DNA of 64,000 bases from Smallanthus sonchifolius (GCA_023525975.1 CM042042.1:1061501-1125500); one strand, 5' to 3'. Positions 1 through 12,387 are shown, counted from the first letter of the stretch. Made by a program: numbers and translations. The notes: generated by a model from the letters alone, not told the origin.

Positions 1-540
1 TGCAACTTGCTTTTTTTCTTGATCGATGAGTACCTCTTTAAATGACCTACCCCAAGCCCCCTTATTCATACCTCCTGCATTTAACGATGGTCGGACCTTA
101 GGTTCAGCCCTATTATTTTCTTTCTTGCCACCCCCTTCTTCCTGCTGACTCTCATTCTCCGCCGCGAACTTTGCAATATTGATTCGGAGTTTGAAATTAC
201 CCATCTTTATCCCTTGAAGGTTCCTCTCCAGATCTTTACCATTTTTCACATTTTTAAAACTGATGAAGCCAAACTTAAAGCCACCTTTGTCTCTCTTCCT
301 AGCAATATAGACTCCAGCTACCTCTCCAAATACCCCCACAAAGTCCGCCACATCCCAAGGTGTACAGCCGTTGGGAAGGTTAGAGACATAGAACTTGGTT
401 ATATGAGCACCTTGCTGGTTCTTTCCCTTGAATCCTGCCTTTCTTCCTTTTCGAGACCCTTCCCTATTGACGTCGTGCCGGTCTTCCTCTGCTTCAAAGA
501 TGGGTCCCTCCATCGGCGGCTTCTGAATAAGAACTAGCAT
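1..540 (-). CDS. RRM-domain protein, C-terminally truncated by the window edge
   Basis: The minus strand is open for 180 codons from an ATG at 540-538 to the left edge. It encodes one RNA-recognition motif at about residues 47-120: an RNP2-like KFYVSNLP and an RNP1-like GFKFGFISF lie at the expected spacing. A basic segment rich in R, K and G precedes it, and an acidic, glycine-rich tail follows (ESQQEEGGGKKENN). This fits single-strand RNA binding. In plants, isolated RRM ORFs of this style often accompany the reverse-transcriptase ORF of LINE retrotransposons, so it may be transposon rather than host coding; that is an inference, as the downstream part lies outside the window. No stop or frameshift is seen. 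The other strand also has an ORF here (214-537), but it lacks any recognisable domain and is taken as a shadow. Confidence 0.65.
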   Translation of the reverse strand, partial: MLVLIQKPPMEGPIFEAEEDRHDVNREGSRKGRKAGFKGKNQQGAHITKFYVSNLPNGCTPWDVADFVGVFGEVAGVYIARKRDKGGFKFGFISFKNVKNGKDLERNLQGIKMGNFKLRINIAKFAAENESQQEEGGGKKENNRAEPKVRPSLNAGGMNKGAWGRSFKEVLIDQEKKQVA

Positions 541-802
541 TTGATACACGTGATTCGCGACAGAGGGCTCGAATCAAAATATAAGCAATAACACGTCAAA
601 AACAAATCAAAAAAACTTAGGAAAAAAAAACAAAGCTGGAAAAAACAAAAGTAAAAAAACTAGATTGAAAAATAAGACAGCTCCATTTATTCCTTACACA
701 TATTAAATCCAGGGAAATTAAAAAAAACGGTGAATGAATGCGTGCCATGTGGCACCGCCGCTAAAACTAACCAAATCACAAATAAGAACTTTTCACACCC
801 TT
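541..802. other. AT-rich stretch upstream of the RRM ORF
   Basis: A-rich sequence with no ORF and no recognised repeat. It would hold the promoter or leader of the minus-strand RRM ORF. It ends at the target site of the copia insertion. Confidence 0.4.
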
Positions 803-807
803 ATTGA

Positions 808-1130
808 TGTTGGCCCATTTAATTCTTGACCCGGGTTGGAAGGAAAAAGGCAATGGGTGGCCCAGATAAAGATTAAAGAATTATTGGGTTATTTTTAATA
901 TTCAGTTAGAATTAGTATTTGATTATTATTGGTTTTTTGAATTTTAAACTTATCGAGTCTAGAGGTTAGTTTCCTTATTAACTAAGGTTTCTTTTAGTAT
1001 TTAAAGAAGTCTTATGTATTCAGTCCAGTTTAAGAGTTTACGTTCAATAAAAAATCAGAAAAGAGTCGTGATTTGTTTTGATCACAAATATCGTTTGTGT
1101 TTACTGTATTCGATCCAATTGGAATCTACA
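808..1130 (+). repeat. 5' LTR of the copia element
   Basis: 323 bp starting TGTTGGCCC and ending CTACA, matched by 5600-5922. The left boundary is fixed by the ATTGA duplication and the right one by the adjoining PBS. Confidence 0.95.
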
Positions 1131-1132
1131 AT

Positions 1133-1144
1133 TGGTATCAGAGC
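1133..1144 (+). other. Primer binding site (initiator tRNA-Met)
   Basis: TGGTATCAGAGC lies two bases after the LTR end. It is the standard plant PBS complementary to the 3' end of initiator tRNA-Met and primes minus-strand cDNA synthesis. Confidence 0.9.
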
Positions 1145-1361
1145 TACGGTTCTAAAGAGATCGAAGGAAGCTTTCAATCGAGGTGTTTAACCGATTGAAA
1201 TTGGAGCATGTTCGTGACAGCCTGTGCCCAAGATCAAGAAGAAGAATGATTGGGGGATTAACCAATCAAAGCCAGAAGCCGAATAGTCTGTTTCCGAAAA
1301 AAAAACACGACTAAACTTCTGGGCTGTTGAAGTCTTGATCAGAAAGCAGCGAAGGTGAGAC

Positions 1362-4300
1362 ATGGGGGACAGGGAACAACCAATTAATAACGCATTGGTG
1401 CAAGCCAGAGATCATCAGAACGTGAACCTATAGTGTCCAAAATTAACCACAACTAACGTCCTGGTCGGTTGTGGTTAGAACAGTCTTGGGAGCCTATGGG
1501 TTAGCCGAAGCCATAGATCCAGTGACCGGAGGGGCTGTTGAGGCCCGTAAAAACCAAACAGCAATGGCTTTATTGTTCCAGTCGTTACCCGAAGACATTC
1601 TCTTGCAGGTTGCAAAGTACAACAGAGCTCATGAAGTATGGGAAGCGATTCGAGTACGGTTCTTGGGAGCGGATCGAGTTCAAAAGGCCCGGATACATGT
1701 TCTAAGATCAGAGTTAGAGATGTTAAAGATGAAGGAAAACGAATCAATTGATGATTTCGCCGCCAAGATAAGTGCCATTGAAGGTAAGTTTAATAATCTT
1801 GGCACAACTCTTGAACCGGAAGTGCAAGTAAGAAAACTTTTCAACTCGTTACCAATCAGGTTCCTCCCGATTGTCGCTTCGATTGAACAATCAGAGGATC
1901 TTGAAACGATACCTTTTGAGGAGGCAATCGGAAGGTTAAAAGTTTTTGAAGATCGGGTAAGGTTATACGCCGGGAACGAAAGTGCCGCACTTGGAAAACT
2001 CCTCTTCTCGAAAACTGATGGACAAGGCAAATCTAAACAGGCTGATAGCAATAGAAGTAATCAAGGAAGAAATCAAGATACCTCAGGTCACCACTTTCGT
2101 GGCTGAGGCCGAGGAAGAGGACGAGGTTATGGGAGAGGAAGAGGTTGTTCTAACTCGTTCAACGACAACCGAAGAGACAACAATCAAGCACGTGACAAAA
2201 GTAATGTCAGGTGCTATAATTGCAATGAACAAGGCCACTTCGCATGGGAATGTACAAAACCAAAGAACCAGGAGGTAAACTTGAATCAGGCTGTGAAAGA
2301 GGGTGACGAACTCATGATGGCCAATGTGCTAAGTACCAACGAGGAGATCCTCCTGAAAGAAGAGAAGGTGCATCCAAATATGTATGCAAATGACCATAAA
2401 ACAGGTGACACATGGTATTTGGACAATGGGGCATCTAACCACATGACGGGTAACAGAACGCACTTCTCAGAGGTCGATTCAAGTATAAGTGGTTTGGTGA
2501 AGTTTGGGGATGGTTCTACGGTAAAGATTGAAGGTAAAGGGTCTATTATCTTCGATTGTAAGAACGGCGAACAACGGATAGTCACCGACGTATATTACAT
2601 CCCTAAACTTTGTAGCAATATTCTCAGCCTCAGGCAATTGACAGAGATCGGGCACAAAGTAGTAATGGTTGAAGACCATCTTTGGTTATACGAAAGTGAA
2701 GGAGGACGCCTCCTCATGAAAGTCCCACGCTCTAAGAATCGCTTGTACAAAAAGAAGCTAAAGATCGGAAAACTGGTATGTCTCCTAACCTCGGTCACCG
2801 ACCAAGCATGGCTATGGCATGCTAGGCTCGGACATTTGAACTTTCAATCAATAAACCACATGTCTAGCTTGAATCTTGTAAAAGGTGTACCGAAAGTTTC
2901 ACATGGATCACAAATCTGTGACTCATGCATGGTGGGTAAACAAACCCGTTTGCCTTTCCCCAAGCAGACTACTTATCGAGCTAGCAGACCACTAGAATTG
3001 ATCCACACCGATATGTGTGGACCAATATCACCGCCAACTCGTGGAGGAAATCGTTATTTTATGCTACTTGTTGATGACCACAGTAGATACATGTGGTTTT
3101 ATGCGATCAAAGAAAATAACGAAGCCTTAAAAGTGTTTCAAAAGTTTAAGAAAGAAGTAGAGTTGGAGAGTTCATTAAAGATCAAGACATTAAGGAGCGA
3201 TAGAGGAGGTGAGTTCCTTAATAAGTTGTTCATGACGTTTTGTGACCAAACGTGTATTAAGAGGATGTTTTCGGCCCCTTACACACCATAACAAAATGGC
3301 GTGGTCGAGAGGCGAAACCGTTCTATATTAAACACAACCCGTAGCATGCTAAAGTCGATGAATGTCCCACAAGATATGTGGGGTGAGGCCGTTAGGCATG
3401 CTGTGTTTGTGTTGAATCGAGTTCCTACAAAAGCAATAAAGGACTCGACACCCTACGAGGCTTGGAGGGGTTACAAACCAAATCTCAAACATCTACGAGT
3501 CTTCGGGTGTCGAGGTTACATGAAAACATCACCGGTTAACTTGAAGAAGTTGGATGATCGAAGCCGAATTGTAGTAAACCTTGGAACCGAACCCGGTAGC
3601 AAAGCCTATCGGCTCTATGACCCGGCTCAAAACCGAGTCTTTGTTAGCCGGGATGTGGAATTTGAGGAAGCAAAGGGGTATGATTGGACAAATCATATTG
3701 AAAAGGACGGTATGAAGCAGGGACCTGAATGGGTAGAGTTCAAGGTCCAACCTAGTGTAGACACATCAGGTGTGTCCGTCGAACAAACACCAACGGCAGA
3801 AGAAGAGCATGCCCCACAAGCTGCTGACCCATTTGATGAGAATAGTTAGATACAGGTGTCTTCGAATCATCCAGAATCTGACCCAGAAGATCATGACTAC
3901 CACGACACAGAAGCACCGAACGTAAATGAACATATTGGTGCGTACAATCCAAGAAGAACAACGAGAAACTCGTCCTTGCCAAAGAGGTTTGATGAATTCG
4001 TAATGCTACAACAAAAAGTAGGTTCTCTGTTAATGGTCGAAGATGAACCTGTTAGATATCAAGATGCTGCAGGAAAAAAAGAATGGGATTTGGCTATGAA
4101 AACTGAGATTGAGTCCATCGAAAGAAATAAAACTTGGTACTTAACCAAGTTGCCTACGGGTCATAAACCTATTGGCCTAAAATGGGTGTATAAGGTGAAA
4201 CAAGATGCAAACGGAAATGTAATAAAGTATAAGGCGAGACTCGTTGCGAAAGGTTACATTCAAAGGCATGGTGTAGACTATGACGAGGTGTTCGCACCTG

Positions 4301-5598
4301 TTGCAAGAATGGAAACGGTGCGATTTTTACTTGCTTTAGCAGCAAGACAAGGATGGAGAGTCCAACATTTGGACATCAAATCAACGTTTCTTCACGGAAT
4401 ACTCCAGGAAGAAGTCTATGTGTTGCAGCCAGATGGATTCATAAAAAAAGGGAAGGAAGATATGGTATACCGGTTGAACAAAGCCCTGTACGGGTTGAAA
4501 CAAGCTCCACGGGCGTGGAACCAAAAACTTGACACTACATTAAAGGATCTCGGGTTCAAAAGGTGTCCTTAAGAACAAGCAGTTTATAAACGAAGTGATA
4601 AAGACGAAAATTTAATAGTCAGTGTCTATGTCGACGATCTCATTGTGACCGGTTCAAGCCACAAAGGTATCGAAAACTTCACAAAACAGATGGAAGAAAG
4701 GTTTGAGATGAGCAATCTTGGTTTGTTGTCATACTACTTGGGGATCGAAGTTGAGCAAGGACAGAATGGAACCACTCTAAAACAAACTGCATATGCAAAG
4801 AAAGTCCTATCTATAGCAGGTATGGAAGAGTGCAATTCAAGTAAGTTTCCCATGGAACCCAGACTAACATTAGCAAAGGATGGTCCTGACCCGTTAGTAG
4901 ATGAAACCGGATACATGAGGCTAATTGGATGTTTGAACTACCTTACCCACACAAGACCAGACCTAAACTATTCAGTGGGTTATGTAAGTAGGTTCATGGC
5001 TTCTCCAAGGGAAGAACATTGGAAGGCAATAAAACACATTTTGAGGTATGTAAAAGGAACATTGAATTTTGGGATTCAATACTACAAAGGTGGTGAGAAA
5101 GAGTTGGTAGGGTACAGCGATAGTAGCTACGGAATGGATCGTAGTGACGGAAAAGGTACAACCGGGATGGTGTTCTTCTTTGGTGGAGGTCCGATTGCCT
5201 GGGTCAGTCAGAAGCAACAAACGGTTGCATTGTCCTCATGCGAGGCTGAATTTATGGCGGCAACGGCTACCGCATGTCAAGCTATTTGGTTGCAAAATGT
5301 TTTAAAGGAACTAACAGGCTGGGATGTTAATAAAGTGAAGCTGAAAGTTGATAACAAATCAGCCCTTGAACTCATGAAGAACCCCGTGTTCCACGGTAGG
5401 AGTAAACACATTGACACTCGCTACCATTTCATAAGAGAGTGCGTGGAAAATGGAAAGATCGCAGTGGAACACGTAAGCGGGGAGGAGCAAAGAGCCGACA
5501 TACTTACCAAAGCCCTACCAAGGTTGAAGTTTACCGAGATGCGGGATCTTTTGGGAGTAAAAGATCTCACCGGAACCGGGTCAAAATTAGGGGGGTGA
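1362..5598 (+). pseudogene. Copia gag-pol polyprotein, broken by stops and a frameshift
   Basis: The likely start is ATG 1362. An in-frame TAG at 1431-1433 and a small deletion near 1452-1475 shift the frame. From 1471 a single frame runs to the TGA at 5596-5598 and is interrupted only at 2104 (TGA), 3289 (TAA), 3847 (TAG) and 4570 (TAA). Domains in order: gag (1471-2106), CCHC knuckle CYNCNEQGHFAWEC (2212-2253), protease with WYLDNGASNHM (about 2413), GAG-pre-integrase (LWHARLGHL, about 2811), integrase core with DDHSRY and LRSDRGGEF (about 3070-3220), reverse transcriptase with YVDD (about 4627), and RNase H (about 5110-5590). The catalytic motifs remain readable, so decay is recent. Each in-frame stop needs only one base change from a sense codon. 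Confidence 0.93.
5583..5595 (+). other. Polypurine tract
   Basis: A 13-base stretch ending in six Gs, purine apart from two Ts, lies just before the 3' LTR and overlaps the end of pol. It is the expected plus-strand primer site. Confidence 0.8.
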
Positions 5599-5599
5599 T

Positions 5600-5922
5600 T
5601 GTTGGCCCATTTAATTCTTGACCCGGGTTGGAAGGAAAAAGGCAACGGGTAACCCAGATAAAGATTAAAGAATTATTGGGTTATTTTTAATATTCAGTTA
5701 GAATTAGTATTTGATTATTATTGGTTTTTTGAATTTTAAACTTATCGAGTCTAGAAGTTAGTTTCCTTATTAACTAAGGTTTCTTTTAGTATTTAAAGAA
5801 GTCTTATGTATTCAGTCCAGTTTAAGAGTTTACGTTCAATAAAAAATCAGAAAAGAGTCGTGATCTGTTTTGATCACAAATATCGTTTGTGTTTAGTGTA
5901 TTCGATCCAATTGGAATCTACA
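5600..5922 (+). repeat. 3' LTR of the copia element
   Basis: 323 bp paired with 808-1130 and followed directly by the second ATTGA at 5923-5927. Differences from the 5' LTR are scattered single bases. Confidence 0.95.
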
Positions 5923-5927
5923 ATTGA

Positions 5928-6338
5928 AACATATAGTTGCGTAATATATTTTCTAATAAAATAGTCGTATTATTTTTTTGATGATAACAATGTTAAGATG
6001 AGTAGTTGTATTGCATCTTGAAAATTTCCCATCACAGAAAATGATACATTTTCTTAAGACAAAATTGATTATCAATGGCATGATTTAAAATATTATATTT
6101 GAATGTTGACCTTTAACCTTTGACCTTCTAAATATTCTTGTTGCCTGTAGGCTGAGCTTGAAGATCATTGGATCAGATACTAATTTAATTTCATGAAATT
6201 ATGGGGAAAGTCAACTTTTCAACAGTTGACCAAGAAGGCAAGTTGGATGGTTTCTTGAGTTAACAACTTAACACCAACTACTAGGGTTGGTGGCCCAGTT
6301 GAACACTATTTTTCCGATTCGTAACATGAGGAAGAACA
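5928..6338. other. Intergenic sequence
   Basis: AT-rich, with no ORF or recognised repeat. It separates the copia insertion from the 3' end of the minus-strand oxidoreductase gene and probably contains that gene's 3' UTR and polyadenylation signals. Confidence 0.4.
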
Positions 6339-9078
6339 CTACAAGGGAAAATTCGAAATGACTACTTTCCCTTTCGCTCTCCCGGTTTCTAAATACCCAA
6401 AAGGTTTTACAATGTCATCAAAGCAAAAGGGGCCGTTGGGGTCGACCACTGGTTTAAGCTTTCCGCTCTCTAGATACGGTTTAAGAATCTCCAAAACGCC
6501 CCCTAAGACCGTCAAGCTTGAATGAATCGCTCTGGGGTTCGACGGGGGCCATGTGATGTCAATGACAGGTGCTTTGTCCTTTGCCACCACATACGAGTTC
6601 TTCGAGTCCCCTACAGAAGAACCAACATGATCAAACCAATATTGCACACGTCAAATCGACACACCAAATGCAACAAAGCAACATGAGTTAGGTCTGTAAA
6701 TGAACCGAACATTTAGTAAACCGTTTGGCTGGAAGTTCGTTTATGTTCATTTATTTGATACACGAACGAACATAAACAAAAAAAAACTTTTTTGTTCATT
6801 TAGTTAAAAGAACGAATATGAACGGCCGCTTTCATTCATTTACATTCGTTTTAGGTTCGTTTATGCTTGTTCATTTATGTTCGTTCGTTTACATATACAT
6901 TTTTATTTGCTAGTTATTAGAAATACTAATTGCCCATCATGCATCAACCCATAGCCTAATCAAATTTTAGAACCGCCCCCTTGGTGGGGTAATCAACTAA
7001 CGAATGAGCAAGAACACGTTCATTTTTTTGTGTATTTTCATTCATTTATGCTCGTTTACGTCCGTTCACTTATGTTCGCTTATTTACTTTTATTTAGAAC
7101 ATTAACGAATGAACATAAACGCACACATGTTTATCCTTTTAACGAACGAGCAAGAAAACCCGTTCGTGTTTGTTCATTTGTTTGGTTACTTTAAATGACG
7201 AGGCTTAACGTGAGTTAAAGAAACCGTTACCAATCGTGTCATAGACCATGTCATATCTCTCTTCAATTTCTTCGTATCGCTTCTTTGTGTAATCATAGAC
7301 TTTATCAACACCCAAACTCTTCACAAACTTCACTTTTGAAGTGCTACATGTTGCTACAACTTTAGAAGCTCCAAACACTTGCTTGGCTAATTGAACAACC
7401 AATGTTCCAACACCACCACCACCACCACCACCAACTACAAAACAATCCATCCCCTTTCGGAAACCAGCCTTTTTGAATCCTTCTACCGCAGTTTGAGCAG
7501 CCAACGGTAAGCTTGCCGCCTCTTCGAATGAAATGTTTTTTGGCTTGGAAGTTACTAAATCGTCCGCCACTACAATGAATTGAGCTAATGTACCAAGACT
7601 CTTCAATTGTCCTTGATTGTTATTGAAATCTTGGATGTTTCCATAAACATCCTCCCCTATGTTAAATCTTGAAACACCAGCTCCCTTTGCCACCACCACC
7701 CCAGCCATATCACATCCTGGTACAACCTACATACCAACCAAATAAAATCAAGGTAAGGTACAACACAACGCGCTAAACTTTAGGGGTGTTCATAGTCCGG
7801 TTATGTTGGTTTTAACGAAAATTCTAGGCCGAATCAATAATTATTACAGTTTTGGGAAATGACAAACCAAACTGGATGGATGGACCGGCTGTTTTTAGCG
7901 ATTTGGTGGTTTGAATAGATTTCTTTTTTTAATCGTTAATTTGTATTAAAGTTTTTAAAATAATATATATGATTCATGATTATAATATATATATAGGGAG
8001 AGGTTCATTACAGAACACTAAATTACTGCGAGAACAAAACGAACAAACTTAAATCATTTAATTTCTTGATCCAAGATTTATATTTTTAAAAATTTGTATT
8101 TTATACATATAAATATGTATGTTTATATACATAAAAACCCATTAATCAAATTTTTGAATATGTTTTTATACATTTAAAAGTTTACCTACACATGTGTAGA
8201 TTATGTGTAGGTAAAATAACCTACACATCGTACACATGTGTATGTTGTTTAAATAAATGAAATTTGTTCATATTTTTTTTATAAATTTCTTGAGAGATTA
8301 ATAAACATTGCATTTCTATAATTTTTTATATTTCAAAACATTTTAAGACTGAAAAAACGAAGGATTCATTTTGTTCCCCATGTTCTCGCAATATTTAGTG
8401 TTCTGAATTGAACCTTCCCCTATATATATATATATATATAGGGTTGGGTTCCAGAGAAAACCAATAGTTAGGCGAAAACCGAGAAAACCACTAAAAAAAC
8501 CAATTTTAACCAATAATATAATAATATTTATTTTTTATTTTTTTATAAGAGTATCAATGTAATATTATAAATTTTTACCAAAAAATTATTTAAATATTGG
8601 CTTACATATACGTAACCCATACGTAAACAGAAAACAAAAAAATTCAAAATAATTGCGGTTATGTATACGTAACCTATATTATTACTCATTGTTTTAGTGG
8701 TTTTCTTGGTTTTCGCCTAACTTTGTGGTTTTCTCTTGATCCCTCCCCTATATATATACACCGCATATTCCAAAGTAAATAAAAATGCTTGACAGTTAAA
8801 CTGCCAGAAAAAACCGGTATAAACCTCAAACAAGTTGAGTTTTGTTATGGCGGTTTGGTCAGTGTCAACGGTTTAATTTAAGCACGTATTGATCAACTCA
8901 CCGGGAAACGAATTGGGATCGCAAGGGGTCGTTGGCGAATCTTGAAATCGATTGGATTCAACGCCGCGGCTCTAACTTGTACAAGCACTTGGTTGTGTTT
9001 AGGAGTTGGAATAGGGATGTTTCCCAATTTGAGTACTTCTTTAGGGCCATGCTCTTCATAATACCAAGCTTTTTGCAT
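6339..9078 (-). CDS. Medium-chain dehydrogenase/reductase, quinone oxidoreductase type (2-methylene-furan-3-one reductase-like)
   Basis: Three exons on the minus strand join in frame with GT/AG borders: 9078-8902, 7726-7231 and 6610-6339, giving 314 residues and a TAG stop. The N-terminal GroES-like half (MQKAWYYEEHG, AAALNPIDFK, PGCDMAG, GEDVYG) is followed by the NAD(P)H-binding half (EEAASLPLAAQTA, a glycine-rich loop, LAKQVFGASKVVATCST, ETGRAKGKVVI). The catalytic zinc ligands of alcohol dehydrogenases are absent, as in the zinc-independent quinone/enone reductases that reduce activated C=C bonds with NADPH. The glycine loop reads VVGGGGGGGVG and comes from seven consecutive GGT codons, which looks longer than usual for the family. 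Intron 1 holds two foldback elements and intron 2 a TTCGTT-rich repeat. An upstream in-frame Met at 9123 is possible; 9078 fits better because the conserved part starts there. Confidence 0.85.
6695..7195. repeat. GTTCGTTTATGTTCATTT-type repeat in intron 2
   Basis: Intron 2 is filled with short variants of TTCGTT, TTCATTTA and their complements in both orientations, so much of it can fold on itself. It looks like a degenerate foldback element or MITE; precise ends and a target duplication could not be fixed. Confidence 0.5.
7990..8426. mobile_element. Foldback element with TATAGGG ends in intron 1 (copy 1)
   Basis: The left end (TATATAGGGAGAGGTTCATT then CAGAACACTAAA and GCGAGAAC) is mirrored by the inverted right end (GTTCTCGC, TTTAGTGTTCTG, AACCTTCCCCTATATA). 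The terminal inverted repeats are about 55 bp and the interior is AT-rich and non-coding. It sits inside a TA microsatellite, so the duplicated target is probably TA. Confidence 0.75.
8433..8757. mobile_element. Foldback element with TATAGGG ends in intron 1 (copy 2)
   Basis: It starts TATATAGGGTTGGGTTCC followed by AGAGAAAACC and TAGGCGAAAACC. The complement of these blocks closes the element (GGTTTTCGCCTA, GGTTTTCTCT, CCCTCCCCTATATA). It abuts copy 1 across a TA run, but its internal sequence is unrelated. Confidence 0.75.
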
Positions 9079-9829
9079 ACTCAAATTGATATGAATCTTT
9101 TGATTACTCCTCACAAGATTCAAAAACTGACTTCTATTTTGAAGAACATGGAAATGAACACAAATATAGAAATTAGTAGTTTGTTCTTTATATAATCAGT
9201 ATATACTAAAAGCATACAAAGTATATAGTATGTTAATTATGAGATTAAGATTCCATTGTTTATCTTAATCTTCAATAATTAGACAAAGACAAGAGGAGTA
9301 GGACCAGTGGCTTGGAGGTGAGCCAATTCAAAATTGCTGTAAGCCTGTAACAGCATCTAATAATTATTATAATAACAATATATCTTATTGGGCTTTTTTG
9401 TTATTTCCTGAGATTTTTTTAGAAAAAAATGTAAGTTAGACTCTCGAATTTTTTTTAAAAAACATAAGCTTTTTTCTAAGAAAACGTGAGTTCAATTTTT
9501 TTACTATATGAACGAACAGTCCTTGTTATGCCACCTAATAACACAATTAATTTTGAGTTCATAAACAATCAATATATAATATCACATGAAAAAAAAACAA
9601 CACATCAATCAATATTATAACTAAATGTTTCTTTCACTTTCACTTGTTCCAATCTAAACATTGTTTTATCACTCAACATATGTCATTGTAGGCCATGATG
9701 AACATTTAAATAATTAACTGAAAATAACATTTTATTATTTTAAGGATTATATATTACCTTTTGACTCAAAAAAGAACATTTAACGTAATAGACTAGCTAA
9801 TATACACTCATGCTGACATAGGGAGGGTG
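9079..9829. other. Intergenic sequence
   Basis: AT-rich DNA between the oxidoreductase start and a decayed copia element. It contains the oxidoreductase promoter. A short plus-strand ORF overlapping exon 1 (8932-9195) is a shadow. Confidence 0.4.
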
Positions 9830-12387
9830 TCTGTTGAAGATAAGAAAGAAAGTCAACCTATGTTATGGCATAGAAGACTTGGCCATATGAGTGGTCAATG
9901 TCTGGTTAAACTAAAGAAGCAGCAGGTAATAGATAGACAGCTTGAAGAATTATGAATTTGAATTATGTGAGCATCGCATTATGGGCAAGGCTCATAGGGT
10001 TAAATTCACTAAAGGGTGCGCTATATAATAAGGAGATATTATACTATGTCCATGCATATTATGGGGGCCATAAAAGACTACTTCTCTAAGTGTAGGTCAT
10101 TCTTTCTTGTCAATAATAGATGATTACTCAAGAAGACTTTGGGTGTTTATTCTTAAGCATAAACATGAAACATTTACAAAGTTTAAAGAATGGAAAACTA
10201 TGATTGAAACTCAAACGGGTAAGAAAGTCAAGAAACTAAGGACATACAATGGTTTGGAGTTTTGTAACAAGGAATTTGATCAACCATGTAAGGAGCAAGG
10301 TATGGGAGGCACTTAACAGTTCCAGCCACTCCACAGCAGAATGGCCTGGTAGAGAGAATAAACATGACCTTACTTGACAAGGTGAGGTGTATGCTTCATG
10401 AGTCAGGACAGTTTTTGGGCAGAAGCTAATGTAGCTTATTTGGTGAATAGGTCACCTTCCTCTGCTATTGACATGAAGGTGTAAATGGAGAAGTGGTCAT
10501 GGGTAAAGTCCGATTACAGTAATCCTAGCCTATGCACATGTGAAACAAGTTTTCCTTGGATATCCTAAAGAAGCTAACGGTTACAGATTGTGGAGGATCA
10601 ACAATGACAGCCCAAAATTCTTTGTTAGCAAGGGTGTAATTTTCAAGGAAGATGTTTTGTACAAAGAGGTGGTAAGGGGAAATAGTGAAAGCAGTACTTG
10701 TGATAAGCAGCCAGAGCAGGGTGTACAGTTTGAGGTGGAGCCTATGTATAGTAGTAATACTCTTAATAGTGAACAACCTATGGGGAGTTCTAGAGGTGAA
10801 TCTAGTAACTACAATCTGCCTAGAGAGGCCAAGGAGACAAATAGTCTTACCTGGCAGGTACATATCAACTGATGATATATCAACATTTGTGTTTATGGTT
10901 GTTGAATAAGAAAGCATGAAAGAACCCTTAACCTTTAATGGCACAGTAAGTTCTATGAATAAAGAAAAGTAGATTGAGGTCGTGGAAGAAGAAGTGGAAT
11001 CTCTACACAAGAATGAAACTTGGTTATTAGTGGATAAGCCAAGGAATCAAAAGTTAGTATATTGCAAATGGATCTACAAACAGAAGCAAGTGGTGTAGGG
11101 TAGTTTGCCCAGGTTTAAGGCTAGGTAGGTAGCAAGGGTTTTACCCAAAGGGCAGGGATATACTACAGTAAGAGTCATGCTTGTGAGGACTATGAATTAG
11201 AACAGTTAGATGTCAAAACAGCCTTCCTACATGGAAAGCTGGAAAAAACCATCTATATGAAACAACCACTTGGTTTTGAGGTGGAGGGTCAAGAGAAAAT
11301 GTTTGCTTACTGAAAAGATCTCTGTATGGCTTGAAACAGTCTCCAAGGCAGTGGTACTTGATATTTGATGAACACATGATTGGGCATGGTTTTAAGAGGA
11401 GAAGTTATGACAGTTGTGTCTACTTTAGGGAATATTCAAGCAATGAGTATGCATATCTATTGTTATATGTAGATGACATGCTATTGGCTTGTAAGCAAGG
11501 AAGAAATAAAGGCTACAGAGAAACTACAAATGATGGAGTTTGACATGAAAGATCTAGGTGAGGCTAAGACAATTTTGGGCATGGAAATATGCATGGATAG
11601 TAGTGTAAAGCAACTTAGTTTGACACAAAGTAATTATGTCAACAAAATTCTGCATAATTTTAGCATAGAGAAAAGTAAGCCAGTTATCACTCTCTTAACT
11701 CAACACTTAAAATTCTCAAGTAGGGATTCTCCCCAAATAGCAGAGGAATCATCCAAAATGCAGAAGATTCCCTATGCCAATGTTGTAGGCAGCCTGACAT
11801 ACCTTATGGTGTGCACCAGACCTGACATAGCCTATGTAGTTAGCATAGTTAGCATATATCTTGCAAGTTCTGGTAAAATGCATTGGCATGCAACTAAGTG
11901 GATCTACATATACTTAAATGGGACTAAAGAAGTTAAATTAGTGTTTGAGAAGTGGTCGTGTGAGGAAAATCTGGTCCTAGGATATGCTGATAGTGACTTT
12001 GCCAAGGATCTTGATAGAGGAAGATCAATGGCAGGTTATGCCTTTACTATGTTTAGTGACCTTGTCAGTTGGAAAGCCACTCTGCAACACATAGTGGTTT
12101 TATCCACCACTGAAAGCTGAATATGTTGCACTGACATAAGCAATCAAGGAGTGTGTCTGGTTAAAGGGATTTATTCCTGAGCTTGGTGTACAATTGCTAA
12201 GAACCAGGTAGTCCATGAATGCACTAAACCCATTAGTGTGAAACTTCACTTTATAAGAGATGTGATTAAGTCAAATGAAGTGGAGGTAAAAGAGGTTGAT
12301 ACTCTTGAGAATGATGCAGATATGCTTACCAAAGCATTGCCTGGACCAAAGTTTGAGTTTTGCTTGGAAAGATTGCATGTTGGTTGA
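9830..12387 (+). pseudogene. Decayed Ty1/copia pol remnant
   Basis: Pieces of a second, diverged copia pol can be followed across all three plus frames: GAG-pre-integrase (LWHRRLGHMSG, about 9860), integrase (IIDDYSRRLWVF at about 10110; an AATGG-encoded QQNGLVER at about 10332), reverse transcriptase (LDVKTAFLHGKLE at about 11205; SLYGLKQSPRQW at about 11320; LLLYVDDMLLA at about 11460) and RNase H (GYADSDFAKDLDRGRS at about 11980; DMLTKALPGPKFE at about 12317). Gag and protease are missing, and frameshifts, deletions and stops are frequent, so it is far older than the element at 808-5922. No LTR pair was found. The sequence from about 12408 (TGTTATGAC) might be the start of a degraded 3' LTR. 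Confidence 0.88.

Larger units (their letters stand above)
808..5922 (+). mobile_element. Complete Ty1/copia LTR retrotransposon with inactivated gag-pol
   Basis: The element is 5115 bp long and has every structural landmark: identical-length 323-bp LTRs that start TG and end CA, a 5-bp target duplication ATTGA at 803-807 and 5923-5927, a primer binding site complementary to initiator tRNA-Met, a polypurine tract, and a gag-pol region in PR-INT-RT-RNaseH order, which defines copia. By eye I count about six mismatches between the two LTRs, roughly 2%, which points to a fairly recent insertion. The coding region carries in-frame stops and one frameshift, so this copy could move only with proteins supplied by another copy. 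Confidence 0.95.
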
